A stretch of 64,000 bases of DNA, from positions 62,001 through 126,000 of the forward strand of contig JADNRX010000144.1 of assembly GCA_015501595.1 (NCBI GenBank), in the 5' to 3' direction. Under the pieces are notes generated by a model. That model ran no database searches. It worked only from the letters and a program-made list of their open reading frames with translations, and was not told where the DNA came from. How positions within the stretch are numbered: the stretch's first letter is position 1; each line of letters starts with the position of its first letter. Position numbers and translations under genes: made by a program. The DNA is from Hymenopellis radicata (lineage: Eukaryota; Basidiomycota; Agaricomycetes; Agaricales; Physalacriaceae). Below, piece by piece: positions 1 to 10,188 of the stretch.

Positions 1-760
1 GACGAGGAACGGGAAGGGCATCGTTTGAATACCGCGAATGAAGCTGCCACGGAAAGGTTTCCATGGTCGCGAGGCCTGACATGGCTTCCATGAGCGGCAG
101 GCCATCGGTGCAGAACACCATGCAAGAGTTCAGCTGGTGGAAGTTCTTCAAAAGACGCTTAATAGTAGCCCGGTTCTTTGGGTTAAAACGCTCAAGCTCC
201 TCTGCGGAAGGAGGAAACACCCCAAAAGCAAGGTTCTGAGAAGCGAATTCCTCTTTTATGAGGGTGGCTCTGAGATGAGCGGCGGGATCCATCCAATGGA
301 GCACCGTGAACAGTTTCGGCTGGGAGTTGTGAATGAGTACTTTCGATGCGACCTGTGTGGGTGCCATCCCTACGCCGGATGTTCGACGAAAGATAATGCC
401 AGGTGCGTCGGGGCCCCTTCGCAGAAGATCATCGGACTCCGTGTAAAAGTAAAACTGCGCATCATCTAGGGCGTCAAGTTGTTCCGCGAAGGAATCTAAA
501 GCACGGTAGAGGTCGACCTCCAAGGAAGGAAGGATTTTCACGCGCTTTAGAACCAAGTTTGTGGAAAGATGACAGTCCAGAAAGTGCAGAGGTGGCGATG
601 GCATTGGAGGGGAGAGTGTTTCGTTCGTCTCTATAGAAGGAGGATTGTAATCAAAGAGCTTCTGCCGTTCAGTGGGTAAAGGATCTGCTGGGGGTATGTC
701 CTCGGGCTCCGCAGGAGGGTTTGTCTCCAAGGCTGGATTCCATAGTGTCGGGGCGGGCAT
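1..760 (-). CDS. Unknown protein, 3' end cut by window edge
   Basis: An open minus-strand frame of about 253 codons runs from an ATG at 760 (MPAPTLWNPALE) without a stop to the window edge. The N-terminus is Pro/Glu-rich. The middle reads as a folded domain with alternating hydrophobic and charged residues (DLYRALDSFAEQLDALDD, then a Lys/Arg-rich helix NPKNRATIKRLLKNFHQL). I recognise no family. Just upstream of the ATG a pyrimidine tract ending in GTGCAG looks like a 3' splice site and the frame stays open back to it, so 760 may lie inside a second exon rather than be the true start. No intron is needed across the visible part. Function unknown. Confidence 0.7.
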   Translation of the reverse strand, partial: MPAPTLWNPALETNPPAEPEDIPPADPLPTERQKLFDYNPPSIETNETLSPPMPSPPLHFLDCHLSTNLVLKRVKILPSLEVDLYRALDSFAEQLDALDDAQFYFYTESDDLLRRGPDAPGIIFRRTSGVGMAPTQVASKVLIHNSQPKLFTVLHWMDPAAHLRATLIKEEFASQNLAFGVFPPSAEELERFNPKNRATIKRLLKNFHQLNSCMVFCTDGLPLMEAMSGLATMETFPWQLHSRYSNDALPVPR

Positions 761-1519
761 TCGTTCGACGCGGCAAGGACGAGACGCTCTGCACGGAAAG
801 AAAGAAAACCAACATGATCACGTTTGATCGCGTACCGCACACGGATCCGGGTACGTGATGGCAATTCCAAACGGAACCACAAGATTGGTCAGCCCCAACT
901 CATACTCATACTCATACTCAGCAGCCTCAGGGATGTTGTCTTCCTATCTCTTCATTTTGCCGCCATTTCATACGCATTACGACGTCCTGTCACTACTTAT
1001 TTTCATGACCACCAGCCAGATGAGTTTCGGGTCTGGCCTCTTCTTCCTCCTGACAGCGTCATTGGATGAGACTTCATCACTTCATCATTGTTGCTAGTTG
1101 GGTAGGTGCCTAGGCTTCATAGTGGGCGCCAGGGTGCCCGGTGTAGCCTCCCGAGCATCATTTACTCGAGCTATGGTTCACACTTCGGTTGAGTAACTTC
1201 CCATATATCGTCGGCGTTCGCCGCTAATTGTTTGGCTGCATTCGAGCTCCCAGTCTACAGATCGCAGTCACGCTACGAGCCTGAATTCTATTTCATTCCA
1301 TCAGATAGATTCCATGCGTTAGACATGCTACCCACAGCCTCCTCAGTGATTGCCGCCTAGTATGTTTATTGTCATTCTGGATGTTTGTGTGTCCAACGAC
1401 GCAAATGGAACAATAACGGCCTCCCCCAAACAATAAGCTGTTGTTCCTCTTCCGGTCTCGGACCTCTATAATAACTCGCACTGTCGGAAGAATCTCTAAC
1501 CTTTCTTTCCCGTCTCGCC
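761..1519. other. Spacer without a recognisable gene
   Basis: The divergent spacer between the partial gene at 1-760 (-) and the kinase-like gene at 1520 (+) holds an (ACTCAT)n tract at 898-920, next to a 26-bp segment repeated inverted at 7048-7073. No convincing open frame was seen. Confidence 0.5.
898..920. repeat. (ACTCAT)n microsatellite
   Basis: Almost four units of ACTCAT. Together with the preceding GGTCAGCCC (887-895) it forms a 26-bp segment found once more, inverted, at 7048-7073 with one mismatch. Confidence 0.8.
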
Positions 1520-3753
1520 ATGAATCCGCCTAATGTCACAGAGACCATGGCTAAGGCTCTGAACACCCCGTTACCGAGTTACCATTCCTCTCACGACTCC
1601 GCAGCTGCGACGTCTGTGGCGATGGCATCTTTGAAGAAGCCAACTTCGCCAGAGATCGTGACTGGCTCCAAGCGAATGTTTGAGACGACCGAGGAGGCCA
1701 CTCAGCCCCAGTATCGCATTCATAAACTTTTCCGAGGTGAGGCTGTCTCTACTCCTTTCTGTGCTTATCGTCTGAAAACACTGGCAGGGAGCTCGGAGAA
1801 GGTCAAGAATGCGGTGGCTGTAATCCTTTCAGGCGCCACAGACCTGCATGAAGCCATGCATTTAGCGCCAAAGTTGAATCTTCTACGACTCCAATCCATG
1901 TCGAACCTGCCTATTGCGGTTGTTGAACCGGTGTGGAGCTCCACGAATCTGAATTGCCCAATCTCTTCGCCGTTCACGGAGGATATCCTGGGACGCAAGA
2001 TAAAGCGAACTTTGGTCACAGCGGTGAACAGTCTGGCAGAAGTACGCGAACTGGGCACGACCATGCACCTGGAGAAGATGACAGCATCGTTTGCTTCCGC
2101 GATTGCTGGACATTCCGCGCGCGTGAACAACTCAGGGTTCCTCCGACTGTCAACAACCCCGACAACCGTCCGCCCTGGATGGAAAATATCCCCAGAGACG
2201 AGCTACACCTCCGTCGACTATGATCTACCAGGGGTCAATCCGTCCGACGCCATCAGGAAGCCGCTTGAGCGGGACCTGAAAGCTATGAAGCGCCTCGATC
2301 TATCTGACTTCCACGTCCGAGATGAACAGGCAGTGGCCGCCCCGCTCAACAGCGACTTTCCACTCTATGTCATTTCCCTGATGGCAAAGAACAGAACACC
2401 TCTTCATTCTTTCCGCTGCAAAGGACGTGGCGATCGTCATTATTTCTGTGGCTCGGAGCAGTGCAGTGTGCACAGACAATCTCGGACGGCTTACAGTAAC
2501 TGGCCGAGCCACTGGCGTCGATAGCACATGTACGCTGGCGCTCCTGCGCCAAGCTCTCAGGACTGATGTTCCAGATCTACCCGTCGCTAAGGAAGACATC
2601 AAGTTGATCTCGTTGCTTCTGTTGCTGGTGCGTATTCCTTTCCATATTTACGCCTCAAGCTCATGGCAAATACAGATATGGACCAAACTTGTAGCCTCCA
2701 ATGCTACCTGCTTCGTCCTCAGTGGCGTCAATAAAGAGGTGTTCTTCATCCGCAACCGTCTCACGCAAACCCTCTGGTCCTCAGATGTGCTCGACATTTC
2801 CCGTGCACCAATCCCGGGACCCAGCACTATCGCTACGCATGTAGGATTTAAACTGCATGCGTTCAACGATGCCCTCGAGCGAAGCCTTATGGACGAGAAC
2901 CTGCTTGAAAGGGGTGCCCTGCCCGTCACATTCCGACAGAAATTCGATATCACTATTGATTCGTTAAACTCGTCTCTCGACTTCTCTGCGCTGTCGTTGC
3001 TTTACAAGGTCTCTGCCGGTGGCTTTTTGCCGTCAGCTTGTAAAGTACGTCATCTCGTCTTGATGTTATCTTTTCCATTCTGATAGAATGCAGGACGGAT
3101 CTTACACAACATCGCAGATGCGGACGCTGTTCAGAGACGCGTTGCATATTGAATTGTACTGGGATGACGCCGTTGATATGTCCGGCATCTTTGCCCCTTT
3201 GGTTGTCAAATCACCGCTGACTCTGTCACTACTGCCCACGGAGAACCAGATGCGCTCGGATGTCACGCTACATGTGAAGATTCACTGCCAGAAGCTTCAC
3301 GGGACGAAGGCTTTCCTTTGTCACTTCTTTCATGATGAAAGCAACTCCATCCTAAGCGGGAAACCGTACGGAAAATCATTCCTATTAAAGCTTGCTCGTA
3401 AGGACTCGGAGCAGGCTGAGGCTATCGAGAGAGAAGTTACGAGCCTGAGCAGCCTTGAAGGTGATGAGCAGATTGAAGCTAGGATCCCGAAGGTGTACAG
3501 CATTGCTGAGAATTACGAACATGAAATCGTCGCGTCCTTTGTGGAGCACTTTGACGGCTGTTATCCGTTAGCTATAGCTGATAGTATCGGCAGCCTGGGG
3601 TACCTGCGTTTCTCATTCTGCCACAGTTCTTACTGATAGATTTGCAGATCCGATATGCACAAGTGGATGAATCGGTTATTCTTCAAGTTTAAGGCTGCAC
3701 ATTGTGACCTTGACGGTCACAACGTGCTCGCAAGAATTCGGACGTCCCAGTAG
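1520..3753 (+). pseudogene. Large protein ending in a kinase-like catalytic loop, frameshifted
   Basis: The reading starts at ATG 1520 and runs about 290 codons. It continues in another frame from about 2405, then passes introns at 2629-2676 (GTGCGT...ACAG), about 3048-3084 and 3600-3648. It ends at TAG 3751. The C-terminal exon has HCDLDGHNVLAR, which fits the HxDxxxxN catalytic loop of protein-kinase-like folds. It stops a few residues later, before any DFG-like metal-binding motif, so a complete kinase domain is absent. Two single-base frame changes, near 2405 (MAKNRTP to HLFILSAAKD) and near 3156 (extra T before ELYWDD), cannot be explained by introns. Fungal genes often pair a variable N-terminal region with a C-terminal kinase domain, and this looks like a decayed example. 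The kinase assignment rests on one motif. Confidence 0.55.
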
Positions 3754-3958
3754 AGAAGCGAGCGAGGCATCGATAGTTTCGTAGCGATAGCACGCTTCAT
3801 ATCATTTTGGAACGCATCAATAAATGTTTGATTTTACACTGACCGGGCGTCTTCAACTCCGCCTGGAGACACATCATCAACGTAAGCCTTGTAAACAAGG
3901 CGATGGACATACCTGGATAGCTCCGTGCAACAACAGCCAGAGGAGCCTTTATCCCGTC

Positions 3959-4367
3959 CTACCTAATCCCCACCATCCATCGGCAGAACCGCGTTCTGAC
4001 AAAACACACCATGTCGTCAACATTATGAGTCTCTCCTCCTCCAAGTCCGGATATGGATTGCTCAACCCAACGCACCGGTGCTCCCAAACGACTGAGGCGC
4101 CCGACCCGACCCGATCTTGCTTTGCATACCGTAATCGGCGATGAAAAGCTGCCAGGCACCTATGTTAACCTTCTACAGAACACAGATAGGAGCAAGCACG
4201 CTACCTGGCTCGTGGAGTTCCGCCGAGAAGTAGCACCGCTGCTGGAACTTGCCCAACGGCGAATCGTTGTGGTCGATGAGCTGGTCGAACCAGTACGTCG
4301 TCGTGTACGCGCGTAAATCTCTCTTCATCGGACGGGTGGGCAGGTCGCGGATGTGCATAGGACCCAT
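3959..4367 (-). pseudogene. Relic of an S28 serine peptidase
   Basis: The minus strand carries TTTYWFDQLIDHNDSPLGKF, closely matching NTTYWFDQLIDHANPSLGTF of the intact S28 peptidase at 31199-33302. After a gap corresponding to intron 1 it carries a second piece containing NVDDMVCFVRTR, matching NIDDMVYLAQNI of the same gene. The part with the catalytic serine, aspartate and histidine is missing. This is a 5' fragment of a paralogue, broken by stops and frame changes. It shows the S28 gene was once duplicated in this neighbourhood. Confidence 0.75.
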
Positions 4368-4387
4368 ACTTGAACAATTGGGGAGGC

Positions 4388-4410
4388 TAGGTAGGTAGGT
4401 AGGTAGGTAG
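4388..4410. repeat. (GTAG)n microsatellite
   Basis: Five to six tandem GTAG units between the S28 relic and the inverted repeat at 4426. Confidence 0.85.
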
Positions 4411-4425
4411 AAACCGGCACAAGGT

Positions 4426-4442
4426 TCCAGAGTAAAATATAA
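4426..4442 (+). repeat. 17-bp inverted repeat, left copy
   Basis: TCCAGAGTAAAATATAA is a perfect inverted copy of 6596-6612. A local imperfect hairpin (about 4427-4483, loop around GAGCGAAGCGAG) starts at the same place. The pair brackets the DOMON gene remnant. No target duplication could be identified at the outer edges. Confidence 0.8.
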
Positions 4443-5171
4443 ATAGGCACGAGCGAAGCGAGTGTCTATTTATAGAACTCTGGCCTTTACCTGACTTTTC
4501 TCGCCCCGAAACGTTGATCTTTTATCTTATCTTTCCGTTAATCTTATCTCGATAATATGTTTTTCTTGCTTTCTCGTTTGGAAGTTCAACTTGGAAATCT
4601 CGTCGCGAAAAACTAGTCTCTCGATGCACGTCTTAACGCGAATCAATTTTAAGCTTCATCTTATGGCGTCAGCGACCGGCCGTCATTTAAACCTTAACCC
4701 GAGGGGGACACTGGCCGGACAGCTGCCTCCCTTTTCCCCCTCCAACATGCCACTTTTGCGCCTGCACGACTCCCAGGCCATGACCAACAGGACGACGCGC
4801 CAAGGAGAACATGCGTGAGGCAGCGACCTGAACACGAACATTGACACCAGGACGGAGACTATCAGAACGAGCGGAGACGATGGGACAACACTTGGACAAC
4901 ACGGCCCAATGGCGTCCGAGTCCTACCACACCGGCGACCCAGCGGTAGCAAGATTAGGACGAGCAGCAACTACAGGACGACGGTAACAAGATTAAGAACG
5001 GACCACAGGCTAGGATGAGCGGGGCCGACTACAGGACGATCGACGGCGGCAACAGTCCAGAGCCAACACGAACCAGCCTAGCGTGGAGCGACGACCAGAC
5101 AACGCAGGATACCAGCGACCAGGAGGATGGTGCCAGCGACGATGAGGACGATATCGAAATCTCTTACCGCT
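4443..5171. other. Spacer without a recognisable gene
   Basis: Purine-rich sequence with many GGACGA/GACGAC words from about 4780 to 5160. Short open frames are present but none shows a domain, a clear start context or plausible splicing. Confidence 0.4.
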
Positions 5172-6050
5172 ATGACACCACTCCCTTGGTTTTTTCTTTA
5201 GCGCTTGGTGCGCTCGCCAGCCTACAGCATTCACGCGACTTAAGGCGGCCTTTCGTCTACCCGACGAGGCAGTCTTCCAATACGACGTCGACTGGGGACT
5301 CTCAATGCATCAGAGTGTGTTGTTACTCTCAAACTAAATCGACTCTAGCTGATGATTTGTGTCTCAACAGTACATGTGCATAACAGCCCTCGTCAACGAT
5401 ACAACCGTTGAATACACGTTCTGCTTCATTTTCCCATGGCGTAGTGCGTGCTGACCGTTTGCGCAGATAAACTAGCTTCCCGAGGAGGCGGAGAGGCTGG
5501 ATGGATGGCGACTCAGTGTACGTTCCCCGTTCGACTCGGCATGTCCACATTACTGATCTCTTGCAGGGGATTTGGGATGGACATGGTCGGCTCGCCCATG
5601 GTCATCGTGTGGAAAAACAGCGACAGCACCTTCACACTCTCGCAGCGTGAAGCCACAGCTGAAGTGCAGCCTGCTGTTGTCTCCAGTCCTCCTCGTGTTG
5701 CGAACCTTCAAAGCACACTCAGCTCCGTACGTTGTTTGCCTCATGGAGATGGAGAAACTGAATCGTCGCTTAGGCGTCTGGCACGGATGCCACGTTTGTT
5801 TTTACTATTGATGTGAGCATTGCGGGCGACTTTCCATTGCATCGCTAACTTGTTGTTTCAGGCCAATGACGACCCTCAACAGGACATCATATACGCCTTC
5901 CCGACGGCACTGCACTGTCGAAAACCTCAAAGTATATCCAAGAGTCTGACGATACTGGCGAAGCAACCACAGGGACGATGCCAGCAAAGCAACGACGAGG
6001 ACGATGCTCACAGGAACGAATCCAGAAACTCTCACATCGACCAACATACC
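5172..6050 (+). pseudogene. DOMON / cellobiose-dehydrogenase cytochrome-like gene, degraded
   Basis: The core is recognisable over three exons: MCITALVNDTTVEYTF (about 5370-5420), GFGMDMVGSPMVIVWKNSDS continuing to PPRVANLQSTLSS (about 5569-5728), and ANDDPQQDIIYAFPTAL (about 5862-5915). Introns with good borders lie between them (GTGTAC...TTGCAG, GTACGT...TTTCAG). The pattern GFG..M..SPMVI.W.NSD..TLSQR is typical of the haem-binding cytochrome/DOMON domain of fungal cellobiose dehydrogenases and related secreted proteins. A hydrophobic stretch (TTPLVFSLALGALASLQ, about 5177-5227) resembles a signal peptide, but its frame is shifted from the best ATG at 5172. The exon after MCITA runs into stops before AGWMAT. 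I read it as a pseudogene. A gene with unusual splicing is the alternative. Confidence 0.6.
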
Positions 6051-8760
6051 AAGGAGTGGTATGTCCTTTCATCTCGTCCTTTGCATTTCCGGGCACCTTA
6101 TGCCTTTGTATGAACGAAAATTTTATTTATTTGCTATTATATGCTGTGTCTAGTGTGATTGGAGAAATGGGTACTAGGTTTGGAGTGATTCGTAGCCATT
6201 CGGTAGCCGTTCGGAAAGCTATGGGAGGCTCTCTCAGTTCATCGTAGCGCTTCGTTGCGGGGATCTAGCAACGAGAGCTACGGTCCTACTGTTCCTCAGG
6301 AGTACTCAGTAACACTCCTGAGTGCATTTGGTTTTCCTGATGTGGCGTCCGCCAACTTTTTAATCCGTAGATTCTTCAACCGGCCAGCGTCATGACCCTA
6401 ACCCCGCGCGCCCTCTTGGATAGCCGCCGTCGTCCTATGTCTTCAAAATGTCCTTCATCGGTAGTCGTTCGTTCTGGGGCAAAAGGATTGGCGTATGATG
6501 GTATTCAGAATCCCATGGCTACACGTGATGGAACTTTGCCAGAAAACAGAGATCTAAGAACACAAGATTCACATTTATGGAATATTTTAAATTTCTTATA
6601 TTTTACTCTGGACTGAAATTGCGCGTGCGCAATTTACACCCTATAGATCCCTATCAGGAACGGCCGGGTGTGAAAGTGTTATAAGTGGCGAATTCCAGCT
6701 TTCACGCCATGCACTAAGTACTCGCGGGGATATCTCCGCATTTAAGAAGGTCGCCGCGCGCCTCTGGTGCACAGTCAGGAGCTCAAGGCTCCGAAACTGA
6801 CTCAAGAGTCAGTCGCCGAAAAGAGAAGTTCAAATGCAAATAAAATTTTGTTGTGACAATGCTCTGTTATGGTGTACAGTATAGTCTGAGTTGCTGTCGA
6901 CATCGCCGTAATTGGCAGGCGATACAGGACCCAGGAAGGACGCGAGGACAAAGACCACTTCATGACGACCGACTGCAGCATCTATAGAAAACACGCGTAT
7001 ATCAGAGCCGCGATAATGCGGCGTGACCCTCACTCCCGGCTATGAGGAGTATGAGTATGAGTTAGGGCTGACCACTTCTGCCGCATGTGCTCCACGGATA
7101 CCTAGACGGTTTAGTAAGTACGAGGGACATGCCGTCAACATTCGCACGTATACTCATAGGAATCTGAAATCAGCCAGCGAAAGCCATAGAGTCCGCCGCC
7201 ACAGGGGCGTCAGGTCCCCAGAAACGAGCATCGACGAGCTGGCCGCAGCCGAGGGCGATCCGCAGAGCCGAAGTTCACCATGCTTGGGCACACGAATCTG
7301 ACCCTTCTGAGAAAAACACGCCATGAACGTTGATACGGCAATGGAAACTGCATTGGACAAATGAAGTCGCGAGCCTGATACACAAGTCAAGAAATACAGC
7401 AGAGAAAGATTTGTCTACTGGAGCCGTAGGGTAGCTGAAGTAATCGAAGATGCAGGATCCAGTACCTGGGACGGGTGTCGACAGCCTATTGTCTTCATCA
7501 ATATGAGGATTTGGAAAGACACATTGTACCTTACCATCATGCTCGCAGTAGCACGTTTCTCCGTCCGTCCATTCTGAAAGCACAAGCCTTCGCATTGTAA
7601 ATACGACGAGTGGGTTCTTTAAACAAGAATGTAATCAGCCAAGATTCGAAACGGCATTGTACAGACACCCGGACGACTGTGTTGAGTTCGCATGCATCAC
7701 CTGGAGAACTCTTTTAATGAAAGTACCAGACAATGGCGTGCTATGAGTGATTGAGAATGAGTAGGGAGGTCTGGTCGAGAATTCATACCCAATGAGAGCA
7801 GCATGTATGCGCATATATGCGCCGATTACAGCCTACGCCTAGCAGCAGACGAATAGTAAAGACCAAAGTCGGCCAGCATCACCGGTTCGAAAACGTATCG
7901 GGGTGGATAGTACGAAGTGTATATGGGAGCCAATGTTTGGCGTATTGCGCAGATAAGCGGTCATATTGACGGGAAGGCGGACGCGCTATGTGAAACTTGA
8001 TATAGTAGGGCACGTAGGACACGCACCATCGGCTAGGCGCACCCAGGCTTGGGCGTATACATTTCCAGTCGACCGTCCAATCAGCGGCAGGCATCCAACT
8101 GTACGACCATAGCAGTGTCGGTAAGAGTGCAGAGCGCAAATGGCGGGACAGCTTAGGCGTCATCGCGACGACGGCGAGCATGGCACTAACGACAACATTG
8201 AGTACTATATGCGATAGTACAGGACGCGTACGTACTGCGTTCTGCATCGACTAGAGCGGCGTGAACAGCGAGAGAGGAGGTGGGACATCAACCTGCAGCC
8301 TGATCAGACGCTCTAGGCGTATCCGACGCGTTTGAAGGCATTGCCCGACGCGTCGACATGTTGGCGGGAAGAGAAAAGCGGCGATCAGATACACAAACAA
8401 ATAAACCGCACAGCATTGCTGCTTCCTCACAGCGATTATTTCCTCTTCTGCAACTCTTCTGGACGACCTGTAAAGTCATCGTTATTCGTCAATTAATGCT
8501 CCCTTTTAAGCACTCCGACGCATGTACCCTAGGGCTGCGCAGAATGGTCTAGAAGTTTCGTCCCAATTCGAAACAACATCATCAATGTTCACCTTTGATG
8601 AGCCGTGCCGACTACCTACGTTACGGGTCTTTTGTTCTCAGGAAGACTCTGTTGTTGTCATGGACGCATCTCCATATAAGGTCCTAGTTCTATATTTGTC
8701 TGCCCTAAGTCGCCCACCCTCCATTTCCCTTTGACAACCTTCGCGCGCCACCACCGCAGC
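6051..8760. other. Gene-poor region
   Basis: No confident gene. Seen here: a perfect 9-bp-arm palindrome AAATTGCGCGTGCGCAATTT at 6617-6636; a minus-strand frame 7275-7595 with a Cys-rich start (TCYCEHDGKVQC); and a minus-strand frame 7879-8247 with a hydrophobic N-terminal segment (SHIVLNVVVSAMLAVVA) that could be a small secreted or membrane protein. Neither has a supporting domain or clear intron structure. CCATATAAGG at about 8671 could be the TATA region of the gene starting at 8761. Confidence 0.35.
6596..6612 (-). repeat. 17-bp inverted repeat, right copy
   Basis: Perfect inverted partner of 4426-4442; the two are 2.15 kb apart. Confidence 0.8.
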
Positions 8761-9126
8761 ATGGTCCTCGAAAGCATTCGTGATCGCTATAAACAGCTGG
8801 ACAAGTCTCAGAGGGCTCTAGATACTCCACCAGTGGTACCCGCAAACAGAGGAGATCTTCTGCTGATTCTGAGGACTCTAGTCCAGGAATCTTCTCGACA
8901 ATCTCGCGACGTAACCATAGACAGGTACAATCTGCCGCCGCCGCTTCTTCACCTGGTCTAACAATCCCTTATAGCAACAAGTTCTACTATAAGTGGCGTG
9001 ATTTGAACAAGTGCGTTAGAGCAAGCCACGCTTGCCCCGACGGCGTTCCGACCGTCAAGCGCGCTAGATGCCAAGGTCCCCGGTGCTCGGCCGCTCTTGA
9101 TGAGTTCGGGAAATGGGACTCCCGGT
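8761..9126 (+). pseudogene. Host gene split by transposon, 5' part
   Basis: Exon 1 is 8761-8924, the intron 8925-8974 (GTACAA...TTATAG), and exon 2 starts at 8975. The protein begins MVLESIRDRYKQLDKSQRAL and contains a Cys-rich stretch (KCVRASHACPDG, then ARCQGPRC) that could bind zinc. At 9126 the reading enters the 15.9-kb element and stops at TAG 9139. Joining base 9126 to base 25021 restores the frame (FGKWDSR then SFVNAVNYIWDDD). The joined exons total 1,266 nt, exactly 422 codons with the stop. I do not recognise the family; it looks like a fungus-specific protein of about 421 residues. The allele here should be null, or produce only a short protein. Confidence 0.85.
9118..9126. repeat. 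Target-site duplication, left (ACTCCCGGT)
   Basis: ACTCCCGGT occurs on both sides of the element (9118-9126 and 25012-25020). With a 9-bp duplication both terminal repeats begin with GGGC and their 15-bp identical core lies 16 bp inside each end. Shorter duplications (5-8 bp) also fit parts of the sequence, so the exact length is not fixed. Confidence 0.8.
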
Positions 9127-9157
9127 GGGCCCAGATAATTTAGCGGGAAGCCTAGCG
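9127..9157 (+). repeat. Terminal inverted repeat, left
   Basis: It begins GGGCCCAGATAATTTA and ends in GCGGGAAGCCTAGCG (9143-9157). It pairs with 24981-25011: 25 of 31 positions match, with the inner 15 identical. Confidence 0.85.
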
Positions 9158-9895
9158 TGCTCGCGGGAGTGGCGGGTAGCGGGGTAGCGGGTATTACTCT
9201 GGTCCTAGCGGTCGTAACGCTGTGACATCCAGCACTAATTTAGGATATGACCGCTCTCGGTCTCTTCCCAGGACATAAATACAGCTACTGTGCGCTGTCC
9301 TCACCTTGTTGAATGCTCTCCCGAGAGCTCTGTATCCCGTAACTTTATCGCCGGCATCGCGCTCACGAATTGTCCTACATATGTCGATCGATGTATTTGA
9401 TCCCTGGAATGTCAAGTGGATGTCTGCAAGCCTTTGACTGGATACCCATGCTTATCGGCGAGTCGCGACTCTCATTCACTGTTTGCATGATTGTTTCTGG
9501 TGCCTGACTCGGAATTCTAAGAATGACCCAATATACCGGTGAGTAAGAACCGAACAGGATGACAGACAGGAACTCGACAGCAAGAATTTGGCTGTGGACA
9601 GCGCCAGGGGCGGCAGGACTCGATAACGCGCAGCCAGACGTTTGAGAGAAAGAGGCCAAATCTGAGTCCGAGGAGAGGATATCGTTGCAATGATGATGCT
9701 ATGTAAGTTAGACGTATTGACGCGTCACGTCGTCCTGCATCTGATCGCGCTTGAGATTTGTCGATGGTCGTAAAGTTCAGATATGATGCAGCATACGTGA
9801 CAACAATTTCACGCTAGCGGGATACTCAGATGCCTAGCGGGATGACCGTTAGCGGGCTAGCGAGACCGCTAGCGGGAAGGTAACGAGACCTAGCG
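9143..9895. repeat. Left subterminal CTAGCGGG motif array
   Basis: Copies of CTAGCGGG and close variants (TAGCGGG, CTAGCGGT) cluster at 9143-9220 and again at 9788-9895. The same motif clusters at the right end (23878-23965 and 24900-24985). Short repeated motifs near both ends are usual binding sites for a cognate transposase. Between the clusters I see no gene. Confidence 0.7.
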
Positions 9896-9912
9896 CACCT
9901 ATAGAAATTGTT

Positions 9913-10035
9913 AGGATATCCTATCCCCGATTTTTCGAAGGATAGGATTCGATAGGATTGTGCCAAATCTACCACCCCCGTACCGTACCCATGTCCAATA
10001 CTGCTATCTTATCTTATCCTATCTTATCCTATCTC
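9913..10035 (+). repeat. Inner inverted repeat, left
   Basis: About 123 bp starting AGGATATCCTATCCCCGA and running through a (TATCT/TATCC) array. It is the near-identical inverted copy of 23731-23859 (a one-base indel, a few substitutions and one array-unit difference). The two arms bracket all four element genes. Confidence 0.85.
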
Positions 10036-10188
10036 TGGTCAGTGTGTAGTTGAAAGCGATGTATTTCTATCCTATCCTATCCTGTGCACATGAGATACAT
10101 AAAACAATCCTATCCTATCGTAAGTTCGCATGTGAATCCCATGCTATCCTATCCCCTTCGCGAAGATCATCCCATCGAATCGCACTAA

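Noticed and set aside
899..920. CRISPR-like spacing of ACTCAT repeats
   Set aside because: Simple tandem microsatellite with no spacers, in a eukaryotic genome.
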